Shown here: positions 54,901 through 64,000 of the stretch, in pieces
Layout: each line of letters begins with the position of its first letter
Position numbering within the stretch: the first letter of the stretch is position 1
Source: Lunularia cruciata
Lineage: Eukaryota > Streptophyta > Marchantiopsida > Lunulariales > Lunulariaceae
Direction of reading: 5' to 3'
Assembly: GCA_948567375.1 (NCBI GenBank)
Contig: OX419756.1
Span: 24,716,552-24,780,551, forward strand
DNA length: 64,000 nucleotides
The notes under the pieces: model-generated
The model's input: the letters and a program-made list of their open reading frames with translations, nothing else
What the model was told of the DNA's origin: nothing
Database searches by the model: none
Program-made: the position numbers and the translations under genes

Positions 54901-56774
54901 GAATCTGATTCCCAATAATTAGAAGATGGGGTATCTGAATGTGAAGTGTTGGTGGTGTTAGTCACAGGAACAGTGACTCTATGGTTTGATGGCCCAATCC
55001 TCAAGTACCCTTTGTGCCATCGATCAGTTGTGCGTGCTGCTCTCAACCATGGCCTCCCAAGAAGTAAGTCATAGCTTGAATCCTTCAAGACTTGGAAAGT
55101 CATGAGATTTTGAACTCCCATAACTGAAACTACCACCTTATCCATCACCCCTACTGGTCGAACTTGTTGCTTGTTTGCCATGCTCACCACAAATGTTGAA
55201 GGTCTTGAGGGTATCATACCCAACTTCTTCATCAACCTTTCTGACATGGCATTCACTGCTGATCCTCCATCAACCAATGCATCCTTGATGTTGTGACCAT
55301 TCACTCTCACATCAATCTTGGAGGCATATTCACAAGCCTCCCATGGTGCTGGCTTGGCATCCACCACCCCCATTGATACTGGAACTTTTACCTTCTTCTT
55401 CTTTTTGCTCCTTGTAGAACTCAAACCACCTCTAAGCTCCTTTCTCAAGGTAGGGTTCAAAGCAATTAATTGGCCCACTGTGATGTTAGCCTTGTGACTA
55501 CCAACATCCTCCAACACATTGTAGTTCCATTGTTGCTTTGAGATCAAGAAGTCCTCCATCCCCAACTTCTTCCTTGGAGTCTTTGTTGTTGATGGTGTTG
55601 AGGTGCGAGTGCTCCTAGTAGACATAGGAGTATCCTTGCTTGAAGTAAATCCTTGAGAAGAGTGAACATCCTCTGCAAAACGAGCTCTTTTCTTCTCTTG
55701 TGCCAAAAGCTCCAAATTAAGACCCTTGAAGTTTGAGCACTCTCCCTTCTCATACTTGCTCTCAACCACATCTATGGATGCTATCCCCTTACCTTTGTTG
55801 GGATTAGGAGCCACTTGGGTTTCACTACCTCCCTCTTTCCCTCTATTGGCTCCCTCATAACCCCTTCCTCCATGGTAAGTGGAATTTGGGCAATTCCTTT
55901 GGATATGGCCTCTTCCTCCACAACCAAAACAATTTCTATCATTGAAATTGTTGGCTGGTTGGCCTCCTCTATATGGATAGTTTCCATAACTCCTAGGTCC
56001 TCTCCCTACATTCTGATCCACCTCTCTCTTCTCCCATAGTTGCACCACATTGATCTTGAGATCCGCAAGTTGTTCTGTGATGGTTTGGAGTGGATCTTTT
56101 GGTGGAGGTGCAAGAATTGGAGCAACTACTACTTGTGGTGCAACCCTTGTCACCAAAGTATCAGAAGTTCCACCATACTTGTAGCCTTGAGGAGGATGCA
56201 CAACCTCCTTCACCACCAAATCACTCTCATCCCCTTGCAAACTCTCCTCCATACGAATTGCGATCTTGATAGCTTCAACCTTGGAAGAAGGTTTCTCATA
56301 TCTCACCTTGCTTCTAATTTGTGGTCTCAATCCTCCCACAAAATTCTTGGTGAGCATGGCCCCTATGCCAATCATTGTAGTCTCCACATCATCCCCACCC
56401 TTCCTCAACACTATGCGAAATCTGGACTCCAACTTTTCCACTCTTTCCACATAGACCCTCACTTTCTCTCCATCTCCTTGCTTGAGAAATGTAACCTCAC
56501 TCATCAATCTCTCATAACTCTCATCAGGAAGAAAGTTCTCAATGAGTGCTGAAGTCAAAGTCTCCCAAGACTCCTCTTCCCCCTCTCTCCTCTCTCTCTT
56601 TTGGTATTCTGACTCATACCATGTAAGTGCTGCATCCTCAAAGAAATCTGGTAATAATGAGGCCCACTCATTCTTCCTCCTCTCATTGTTTCCTATGCAA
56701 GCTCTCTTGAAGTCTCTCACAAAGGCCTCCACATCTTCTCCATCCTTGCCAAAGAAAACCGGAAGTTTCCCCAT
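51948..56774 (-). pseudogene. gag-pol: Gag-Pol of X2, inactivated by two stop codons in integrase
   Basis: Colinear with the X1 polyprotein and without indels. The first 1417 codons are open (56774 to 52521) and include the gag knuckle, protease DGGS, RT FIDD and RNase H sites. Codon 1418, the catalytic Glu of the integrase DDE triad, has become TAG (GAG to TAG). Codon 1520 (Arg CGA) has become TGA, a CpG-type transition. The fragments after the stops stay open. Protease, RT and RNase H could still be made, but an active integrase could not unless the stop is read through. Confidence 0.95.
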
Positions 56775-57009
56775 CTTAACCCCTCACTATCTTTCTTTTC
56801 TCTTAATTTTTTTTTTCTCTTTTCTTTTCTCTCACTCTATTACTAATAGAGTATATACATGACTAACACCATCTGAGAATAATCCACTCTAGGGAACACA
56901 AAAGGTTCAGGTTGCTCCAAGATTTCTATAGCAACATCAAATCCTAGAGTGCATATTAATCTAACTCTCATGGATAGTTTATCCATAAGTTGAAAGATTA
57001 TCTCCATCA

Positions 57010-57483
57010 CTAATCTTGAGAACTAGCTGATGAAGGTGGTAGTATTTCTGTAGCTGTACTAAGACTCTCTCCAAGATCCTTCACCAAAGTTTCCAAAAGT
57101 GCTTTTACTCCACTACACTCATGTCCTTTTGGAAGTCCTTCAACTCCACAAACCTCACACAACTCCTTGGTCTTAGATCTTCTCCCTCCCAATCTTGGTG
57201 AAGAAGGTCCAACATGCAAACCCAAGTCAAGTAAGCCTCTCCTTTCCCTCAATCTCTTGCTCTCAAAGGTTAATGGACATGAACTTGCCTTATGTCCCTT
57301 CTCTCCACATAGAAAGCACTTAGACTCACTCTTTCCTCCAAGTGGTGTAGGTTTTTGGATCCTCTCAACACTCTCTTCAAATTCTATTGTAAACTCTCTT
57401 TTCCTCAAATCCACCCCTACAATCACCTCAAACCCTTGGGGAACCTTGCATAATCTCAATTTCCACTCTTGATGACCCTCCAT
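57010..57483 (-). CDS. ORF1 of X2: zinc-knuckle protein upstream of gag, intact
   Basis: 157 codons from ATG, the same as X1 ORF1 except Gly for Ser at residue 3. It keeps CFLCGEKGHKASSC and CEVCGVEGLPKGHEC. The spacer to gag differs from X1 in length, with a longer T/C-rich run near 56806-56830 on the plus strand. The integrity of both copies is consistent with a functional ORF, but the copies are too young for this to prove selection. Confidence 0.68.
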   Translation of the reverse strand: MEGHQEWKLRLCKVPQGFEVIVGVDLRKREFTIEFEESVERIQKPTPLGGKSESKCFLCGEKGHKASSCPLTFESKRLRERRGLLDLGLHVGPSSPRLGGRRSKTKELCEVCGVEGLPKGHECSGVKALLETLVKDLGESLSTATEILPPSSASSQD

Positions 57484-58321
57484 GTTCCCAAAGATGAATC
57501 TAAACACTCAAACATGCTTTTTGTTGATCTCAAACTTCTCATGCATGAGATCTCCACTCTGCAGAATTGACCCTTCCTCACAATGTCACTCAAATCTCCC
57601 AACGAATATGTCACAGTCCTCTGAAATTTTCCACACTTGATCACAACTCTAGGGCGTCCCTCCCTGCAAAATTTTAGATCTTTTCATCGAGCCATTTGGC
57701 CTAGACACCTTTCTATTCAGCACCCATATTTCAGATTTGGTCTGAAAACCACCCCCCTCACTTCAAAAACTCATAACGCACTGCGCAAAAATGATCTCTC
57801 TCTAATTTTTGTGACACCAGGTAGGATACAATGCACTGAATTTTCTTGGAAATTTTCAGGACAATTCACTAAAAATTGAAGAAATGGCAGACTCTGTACA
57901 ATTTTCCAGAGAGCATGCAGTTGCGGGAGCACTTTACCCTATCAACTTTCAAAAATTCTAGCCCAGTGCGCATAGAAGCTCTCTCAATAATTTCAAGTGT
58001 GCTAACTGAAAGATAACCCAAGCTATCATATGTAGAAATCTCAAGTCCAGATCTCAAACTTGAGATTTTGCCCAAAATCACCTTAATCCCCAAAATCTGC
58101 AATCCACCTCACACAATCTCTCCAATTCCTCTCATGTGTACAAGATGTACAAAATCACCTCAAAGACATCATAATGAACTACAGGGTATACAAATGGATC
58201 TTGGTTCTCTAACATAAGTTCAGCCCTCTCCTCTCCTAATGTTCTCTCCAAGTGAGCTCTCATAGCCTCCTTCTGCCTAATGTAGAATTGGACGCGGAAC
58301 ATTATCTTGCCTTCTAGAGAG
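57484..58321 (-). other. X2 leader, no supported ORF
   Basis: Same leader as X1, with scattered substitutions. No additional motif seen. Confidence 0.5.
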
Positions 58322-58339
58322 GTCCCGGCAACGGAACCA
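58322..58339 (-). other. Primer-binding site of X2, tRNA-Glu type
   Basis: Identical to the X1 primer site and four bases inside the 5' LTR. Confidence 0.85.
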
Positions 58340-58343
58340 AAAA

Positions 58344-59035
58344 TGTGAGCCGGCCTGTCTCTCACTCAGGATGAACCTCTGATGGCTATTATGGTAGCGC
58401 ACCATGGACTAAGAAGGCAAGGAACCCCAACTCCATCATACTCCTCCAAGGCTAACACTCCAAGACTCAAGACATTGCTCACTAGAGAACTCAATGAGAG
58501 AGAGATAGTTGCAAATGAAAGGATGATGAGTACCTCCTCACTCCTTGTTTATATACTTGTGAAATAGTTACGTACCAAAGTTACTAATTACCGTAGTAAC
58601 TCAAGTTACTAGACTAAAAGTCAAGTAAAGTCAAAAAGTAGAAAGGAATATCCATTCACATGGGCATATTCCCCTAAGCATGTGGTCTTATCTTGACCCA
58701 ACCACTAAAGCAAGGATTCCTTCACATGGGCTATCCTTGGACTAAAGAAGAATCCAAAACAAAAAGGCTTGCGGACCCAAGAGTTCTCAACTCTTTCCCC
58801 AAAGCCAAACACCTAGGAATAATACCAAGTCAACACACTAAAATCCAAAATAGTGGTGCTCATCTTTTCTACTTCCTCTAAAGTAAGGTCCCATCTATAT
58901 TAGCTATGACTAACTTTAGCTAACCATGACTAATATAGAACCATCCTTTATCTCTATATAAATAATATCTCTTAAGTACTTGTAATACCAAGCTAAATAT
59001 CACAATACCACACACATGCACAAATGGATGTTACA
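58344..59035 (-). repeat. 5' LTR of X2 (692 bp)
   Basis: TG...CA ends. Three substitutions are private to this copy (near 58775, 58899 and 59028). A TATATAAAC motif lies on the minus strand at 58547-58555, as in X1. Confidence 0.95.
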
Positions 59036-59039
59036 GGCC

Positions 59040-59130
59040 ATACCATGTTGTGCACATATAAAATATTGGACCACAGATCCAACTTTGTATAAATAACCGG
59101 TTGTTGGTGTTTGCATGGATGCTCACATTT
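59040..59130 (+). pseudogene. End of element F integrase and internal domain
   Basis: ATACCATGTTGTGCACATA continues the WMGPY motif after X2. About 100 bp present in E (the last integrase codons) are then missing, and the pre-tract phrase GCATGGATGCTCACATTTGA follows. Confidence 0.7.
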
Positions 59131-59143
59131 GAGGGAGGAGGTA
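59131..59143 (+). other. Polypurine tract of element F
   Basis: GAGGGAGGAGGTA directly before the 3' LTR; one base differs from E. Confidence 0.85.
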
Positions 59144-59559
59144 TGTGGTACCCACATTTTTTGTTTTCTTCTATTTTGTTAGAGTTTTTGAAGAAGAAGT
59201 TAGTTAGAAAACCAAATTACAAAGGAAAGAATGCATGGGTGTGTCTTCAAAGTAAACCCAAAGAAGTCGACTTTGGATTGGAAAGCGGGAAGTACTCAAA
59301 TGGGAGATACAAAGAGACAAGTCTAAAGAAGTACACGTCTTTGGATTGGAACACAAAGGCCAAAACAAAGATGGTCTAACAACCTTTCTACATGGCAAGA
59401 AAGTACACTTTAAGAAATGGCAGAGGCAAGAGAAGCATGCCTCTTACAATGACAAGAAATCAACATGCAAAAGAAGGAGGAGTCACTTTTGAAAGTGACT
59501 GAAGAATGATTGCACTTTGGGGTAATATAAAATTGTGACTATGTAGGAGGAAATCAAAT

Positions 59560-62055
59560 ATGTCAATTAGATATCCTATTCCTCTGAGTAGTCTTCCTAC
59601 AGTAATGCATGTCAAGAAGCCAATTGAGACTGAAATTTTCCAAAGTCCAGAAGGCGTTAGGGTGTCACATCCAAGAGAGTGGACATTTTTCCAATGCCAA
59701 AGAATGAGAGATCAAATCATGGCAAAGAAGGTCAAGAACGCACTTGCAGTAAAGAGCTTCACAATTTGGAGGTTAGATGTTATAGCAAGGATAGAAGTCT
59801 TGAATAGACTTTGTGTTATGTTTTTAGCTTGGAACTGGAATTCTAGTTTCCCAAGAGTCATGGAAGAGATAGTTGCTAGTAATTGTGAGGAAGGCCTTGA
59901 GGTCGAGGGGAAGAGAGGAAATCCGGCTCAATGAACTGAGTCGGATTGGAGGTTAGTATTGGGGAAGGAAGCAGGAGAGGCAATTGGGATCACCTTCTAT
60001 CGGAAGTGTGATGCTACAAAGGAGACCGCGGAAATTTGCAATTTGTTCTTTGCTCTACATACAACTAATAGCTACAAAGTGGAGTCCTATTGGGACCTGA
60101 TTAAATGAATCATCATTGGAGCAATAATGGCTATGTTCAAACCTGAACAAACAACATATGTGAATATGTAGCAGGCCGTCTTCTTCCACTAGATGTTTGC
60201 AAGAGTGAAGGTGATCTAGGCAAAGTGCTTCCACCAACAAACAAGGTAGATGGTTGTCAATTAATTCACCTCCACATTATTTTGCACCATTTGGAGCACA
60301 TTTTTACTTCAAGTTAAATTTGCTTACTTGGGAAGAGGGTGACATATGGTGTCACATTTCCATCCTGACCTATGACAAGAAGCAGATGAAGAAGAGTAGC
60401 ACTACATGACACACCTATAAGCCAATGATTATCACTTCATCCAAACAGGATAGCAAGAGAGAGAAGAAGTAAGAAGTCCAAAGACAAAGAAGAGAACTAC
60501 ACCCAAAGAGGAAGAGTCACCTCAAGCACAATGGAAGACCCAAAGACTTACTCTACAAGGTAAGAAGGTGGTGAGAGAAGAGATTTTAGAAACCGAGTCT
60601 AAAGGAGAAACAACATCTAGAGGAGGAGACTCAGAAGAAGCGGAGCTCACATTACAAAGTGTGGAATCTGGAAGTGAGAGTGATGGAGAAGACAAAGTTC
60701 AGCAATCGGCTGAAGCAAAAGAAGATGAGGAATTTCATGCAGCAATTGATCTTATGGAGGGAAGTGATAATCCTTGTGTAGCCTTGGTCATGGAGGAAAT
60801 GATTTTGACCGAGCAAAAGAAGGAAGATCCTACAGGACCAAGCTCAGCTGGTATGGGAGAAAGAAGCTCAGATGCGATATCATTGAAAGTACAAAGATCA
60901 AGAATTTGGGAGAAGGAGCCACCAGAAGAGACAAAGTACAAAGACGGGGCCAAAGACAAAGAGAACTTTGGAGGAGTACCATACTGAATGCAGATTTTAT
61001 TTCCATTTTTGGAACTATTGAAGGAACAACAAAAGGTAATCCCGCAAGATCAAAGGAAGGTGAAGAATGAGTTGCAGATGGTGAAGTCTCTGATAGATGA
61101 AGTAAAGGGATTGCATGAACGTGTAGCTCAAAGAGAAGACAAAAGTTGAGAAGCTTTGGATGGATACAATCTTGAAGAAGAAGACTTTTGAGAAGTTGCA
61201 AGAGAGTTTTGAGTCAAGGGGAAGAGAGATGCAACGTCAAGCCAAAGCATTGGAGAAAATGATGTTGCTAACAAAGATGAAGGAGGAAGTAGTGAAGCAC
61301 GCATCAAAAGTATTCATGTGAAGGCAATAGCAACAATGATGGACTAGGAGTTAGAAGGCTTGAAGAAGAGTGCAGCTGGGAAAGATCATGGCAGAGAGAG
61401 CTATCGATCCGACATCAAGAAGAAGAAAGATTGAGAGACTTGGTAAGAAGTGCAGAGTTATATAGTTCTCAATATGTGGAGGAGAAGAAGATGTACCAAG
61501 AAGAGTTAAAGGCAGAGCAATCTCGGGGATATGCATCAGAATCAGTAGGAGAAGTTGTTGGAAGGATATGAGCAATGTTGAGCACGGAGGCTCAAGGAAG
61601 ATTGGAAGAAGCGAGACTACACAAACTGAAGTTGCTTGTGCAGGAAACTCAAAAGAGAAGAGCAAAGGATGTGGATATGAACACTCTTCTAGTTTTTTTA
61701 AGAGAGAGTAGATAGAAAGATGTTGGAAGTAGGAGACAATATTTGTCTCAGATTAGATTTAGTGAATTCAGAGTTAGGGAGAATTAGGAGTAGTGTGCAC
61801 AAAGATCAGAAATCTAAAATAAGAGAAGTAGGAGTGCACATGTCTTTGGAGGTGTCATTTGAGACATTAGAGAAGAGTGGGTTGGAAGATAAAGAGTTAG
61901 ATAAGGTACCCACTAGTGTAATTGTAGTTCAGAGTGAAGAAGTAGTGGAAATAGTGAAGGATGTGATAGTTGTAGATATACTCGAAGAAGGAGAAGTGGT
62001 AGGAAGATCATCGGGTTTGGAAGCCAAAGAAGAGGTAGACATTGGATCAGAGTAG
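59560..62055 (+). pseudogene. U3-encoded Y protein, decayed (F 3' LTR)
   Basis: The start ATG is present (MSIRYPIPLSSLP), and the first 124 codons are open through RLDVIARIEVLNRL, FLAWNWNSSFP and GKRGNPAQ, then TGA. Later blocks: 60568-60987 acidic (AELTLQSVES, SESDGEDKVQQS), decayed coiled coils, and the tail 61720-62055 (SLEVSFETLEKSGL to EEVDIGSE, stop). Residues near 60000-60400 parallel the central domain with many stops. This copy best shows where the protein begins. Confidence 0.65.
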
Positions 62056-62171
62056 AAACCATTTTGAGATATGAAGAGGCAAATATGAAGAGGTGCATTG
62101 TCATTATGGATCTGCAGGTTAGACAATTTATTGTAGAATAGTATAGTTGTTAGTAAGTGTTGATTGCTTTA

Positions 62172-62181
62172 CTATTTAAAG
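62172..62181 (+). promoter_or_regulatory. Putative TATA box of the F 3' LTR
   Basis: CTATTTAAAG in the same place as in the 5' LTR. Confidence 0.5.
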
Positions 62182-62853
62182 AGAGCATTTGCAATGTTAT
62201 GTTGTTCAGTATTCCAAATTTCTAAAGGTAGATAAAGCAAAGTGTTGATTTCAGTGCTTGTCATTTGAGCTAAATTCCGAGTGTCAACTTTGTGTTTGTA
62301 ATTGTGAGTGTTGGGAGAATTTCAAAGTGCAAATCAGTGTGCTTGTTGGATGTTGGATTCTACAATCTTGATCTTCATTCTGTGTTTTTGATCTTGAGTG
62401 AAGTGCAATCAGAGCAATGCCTTGATAGATCTAAGAGGAATTGTAGTGTTGGTGGTATTTTGTAGTTGTGAGTGCAATGTAGTGTTGATGTGAATCAATT
62501 TTGATCAAGGAAGTTGTGCCTTCAGTGGAGGAGTGGAACACAATTCTGAGTCAACGTCATTTTGCAGTGAAGTGTTGTCCTTGGGAGAATTTGAATCATC
62601 ATAATCAAGGTTTATTTGGACAGAATTTGCTATGTGGTGATTACGAGGGTGTGAATTTGTGACAAGTTGTCAAGATTGCATGCTTGTTACTCTCTTTTGG
62701 GTGTGGTTTCTACCTAGGAGACTAAAGAAGGCCTTATGAAGAACCACATTGGTGACAATTGCTTTGTATTTGACCAATTCTGAATCGTATCACTGTAGAA
62801 ATAAACTTTACTTACCTGATTACCGCAAAAGTGATATTTGTCGGGTTGTCATA

Positions 62854-63687
62854 GAAGCCAAAGTAGAGGTACACATTAAATTAGAATATGAGTAACAATT
62901 TTGAGATCTCAAGAGTTAGATATGAAGAAGTGGAGTGACACTTTGGATCTATATAATTGTAAAGTAGCAATTGAAGCAGGTTATGTAGTTTAGATAATTG
63001 TTGAGTGCTTTGCCTATTTAAAGGAGGCATTTGCAATGTATTGTTATTTTGTATTCATATTTTTGAAGTTGAGTAAAGCAAAGTGTTATAACTCAATGCT
63101 TGTCATTTTAGCTTAATTTTGAGTATCAATCCTATGTGTGTATTTCTAAGTGTTTGGAGAAGTTTGAGTTGCAATCTAAGTGTTTTAGATATTAGATTCT
63201 ATAGCTTTGATTCCATTTTGTGTGTTTGATCCTAAGTAGAGTGTAATCAAGGAAATGCCTTGAAAAATATGTGATGAATTGTAGTGTTGGTAGTATTTTG
63301 CATTTGTGATCATAGTGTTAGATTGATGCAAAGCAATTTCAATTAAGGAAGTTGTGCCTTTAGTGGAGAATGGAACACAATTCTAAGGCAAAGTCATTTT
63401 GTGGTGAAGAAAACTTCTTTGGGAGATTTAAATCATCACAATCAATGTCAATTTGGAAAGGATTTGAAGAATTATGATTATGGATGTTATTTGTTTGTGA
63501 CAAGTTTGCTAGTTTGCTTGTTATTCTAGTCTAGGTGTTGTTTCTACCCAAGAGGCTAAACACACTACCAAGAAGAAATGCTTTGTGATATTTAACTTTG
63601 TATTTGATCATTCCTAACTAGTTTCTTCATGGGAACAAATGATCACTTATTGATTACCGCAAAAGTGATACTTGTTGGGTTGTCATA
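62854..63687 (+). repeat. LTR B, segment 3 (tail)
   Basis: GAAGCCAAAGTAGAGG resumes the U3 tail frame of LTR B (ending ...LEYE, stop). A TATA-like CTATTTAAAG lies at 63014-63023. The conserved tail ends TTGGGTTGTCATA at 63687. Confidence 0.78.
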
Positions 63688-63692
63688 GGAGG

Positions 63693-64000
63693 ATTAGGAG
63701 TTCCATGTGTAAATTGAGTGCATAGAAGGAGGAGACACTCCTTACTTGGAATTACCCAAAGACAACATTCCAGAAGAAACAAGAGTGGTATTCCAAAGAC
63801 CAACAAGATCAAGAAAGAGTTTGCAATCTACAAGAGTAGGGCCAAGTCAAGCAAAAGATGATGAAAAGAGCTTGGAAGAAGTGGGCTTGAAGATAAGGAG
63901 ATCAAGACTTTGGGGTAAGGCCCCAATGAATGTATTGTTAACTGAAGTTGGTGATGAAGATGCATACCAAGGCATAAATTATCTATCAAGTTTACTCTTT
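63693..64000 (+). repeat. LTR A, segment 3, running off the window
   Basis: ATTAGGAGTTCCATGTGTAA continues the acidic part of the LTR A U3 frame from 22174; LTR B has matching text near 40410 (GAGAGTTCCATGTGCAAAG). The remainder of LTR A, and then the 5' part of element G pol, would be expected beyond 64000. Confidence 0.7.

Larger units (their letters stand above)
51208..59035 (-). mobile_element. Family X retrotransposon, copy X2 (7828 bp)
   Basis: Same structure as X1, inserted antisense into the integrase region of element F. GGCC occurs just before (51204-51207) and after (59036-59039). The LTRs differ at about six positions over 692 bp (for example near 51232, 51737, 51847, and 58775, 58899 and 59028), so it is older than X1 but still recent. 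The coding length equals that of X1 exactly, with about 13 amino-acid differences and two stop codons. Confidence 0.95.
41673..62853 (+). mobile_element. Complete family Y element F, carrying nested X2
   Basis: 5' LTR 41673-45425, primer site, decayed gag-pol 45800-51207, then X2 (51208-59035) and its target duplication, the last 0.1 kb of internal sequence, polypurine tract, 3' LTR 59144-62853. Without X2 it measures about 13.3 kb. It is flanked by GAAGT (41668-41672) and GAAGC (62854-62858), and LTR B text resumes in register. Its gag-pol has more frameshifts than element E. Confidence 0.9.
59144..62853 (+). repeat. 3' LTR of element F (3710 bp)
   Basis: TGTGGTACCC at the polypurine tract; the end is TCGGGTTGTCATA (CA worn to TA). 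It lacks the 58 bp insertion of the 5' LTR. Confidence 0.9.

Overview
This window looks like plant nuclear DNA from a large, repeat-swollen genome. It consists almost entirely of Ty3/gypsy-type LTR retrotransposons in several states of decay, and I see no convincing host gene, tRNA, rRNA or CRISPR array. A plant origin is inferred from the plant-type gypsy polyproteins, the tRNA-Asp-like and tRNA-Glu-like primer sites, and the depth of nesting. The species cannot be named from the sequence.

Two element families explain nearly everything. Family X is a 7.8 kb element with 692-694 bp LTRs (TG...CA), a tRNA-Glu primer site, one gag-pro-RT-RNaseH-integrase ORF of 1608 codons and an extra small zinc-knuckle ORF upstream of gag. 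Copy X1 (13045-20867, minus) is intact and very young. Copy X2 (51208-59035, minus) is slightly older and has two stop codons. Family Y has very long LTRs (about 3.5-3.8 kb) whose U3 part carries a decayed reading frame of roughly 800 codons for an unrecognised protein. Its internal gag-pol domain is about 6 kb, with a tRNA-Asp-like primer site. Shorter Y LTRs (1.1-1.9 kb) lack most of that frame.

Layout. 1-6119: unassigned decayed coding remnant on the minus strand, split by a Y solo LTR (828-4295). 6120-12800: minus-strand Y element G (3' LTR, itself split by a compact solo LTR at 6779-7861, then the 3' part of pol). G is cut inside RT at 12801 by LTR A. From 12801 to beyond the window end, LTR A (plus) contains X1 (13045-20867) and LTR B (22175-63687). 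LTR B contains LTR C (22551-39217) and the complete Y element F (41673-62853). LTR C contains solo LTR D (22891-24826) and the complete Y element E (25257-38251). F contains X2 (51208-59035). Host sequence resumes in register on both sides of each insertion, and most insertions are flanked by perfect or one-to-two-mismatch target-site duplications, so the order of events can be read.

Working logic. In Y elements the polypurine tract lies about 100 bp after the end of pol, and the extra frame lies beyond it, inside U3 and upstream of the LTR TATA-like box. It would therefore be the 3'-most frame of the genomic RNA, a position comparable to MMTV sag or the part of lentiviral nef that lies in U3. 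All Y copies here are broken, mostly by transition-type stops and a few frameshifts. X1 is the only element that looks capable of encoding all its own proteins.
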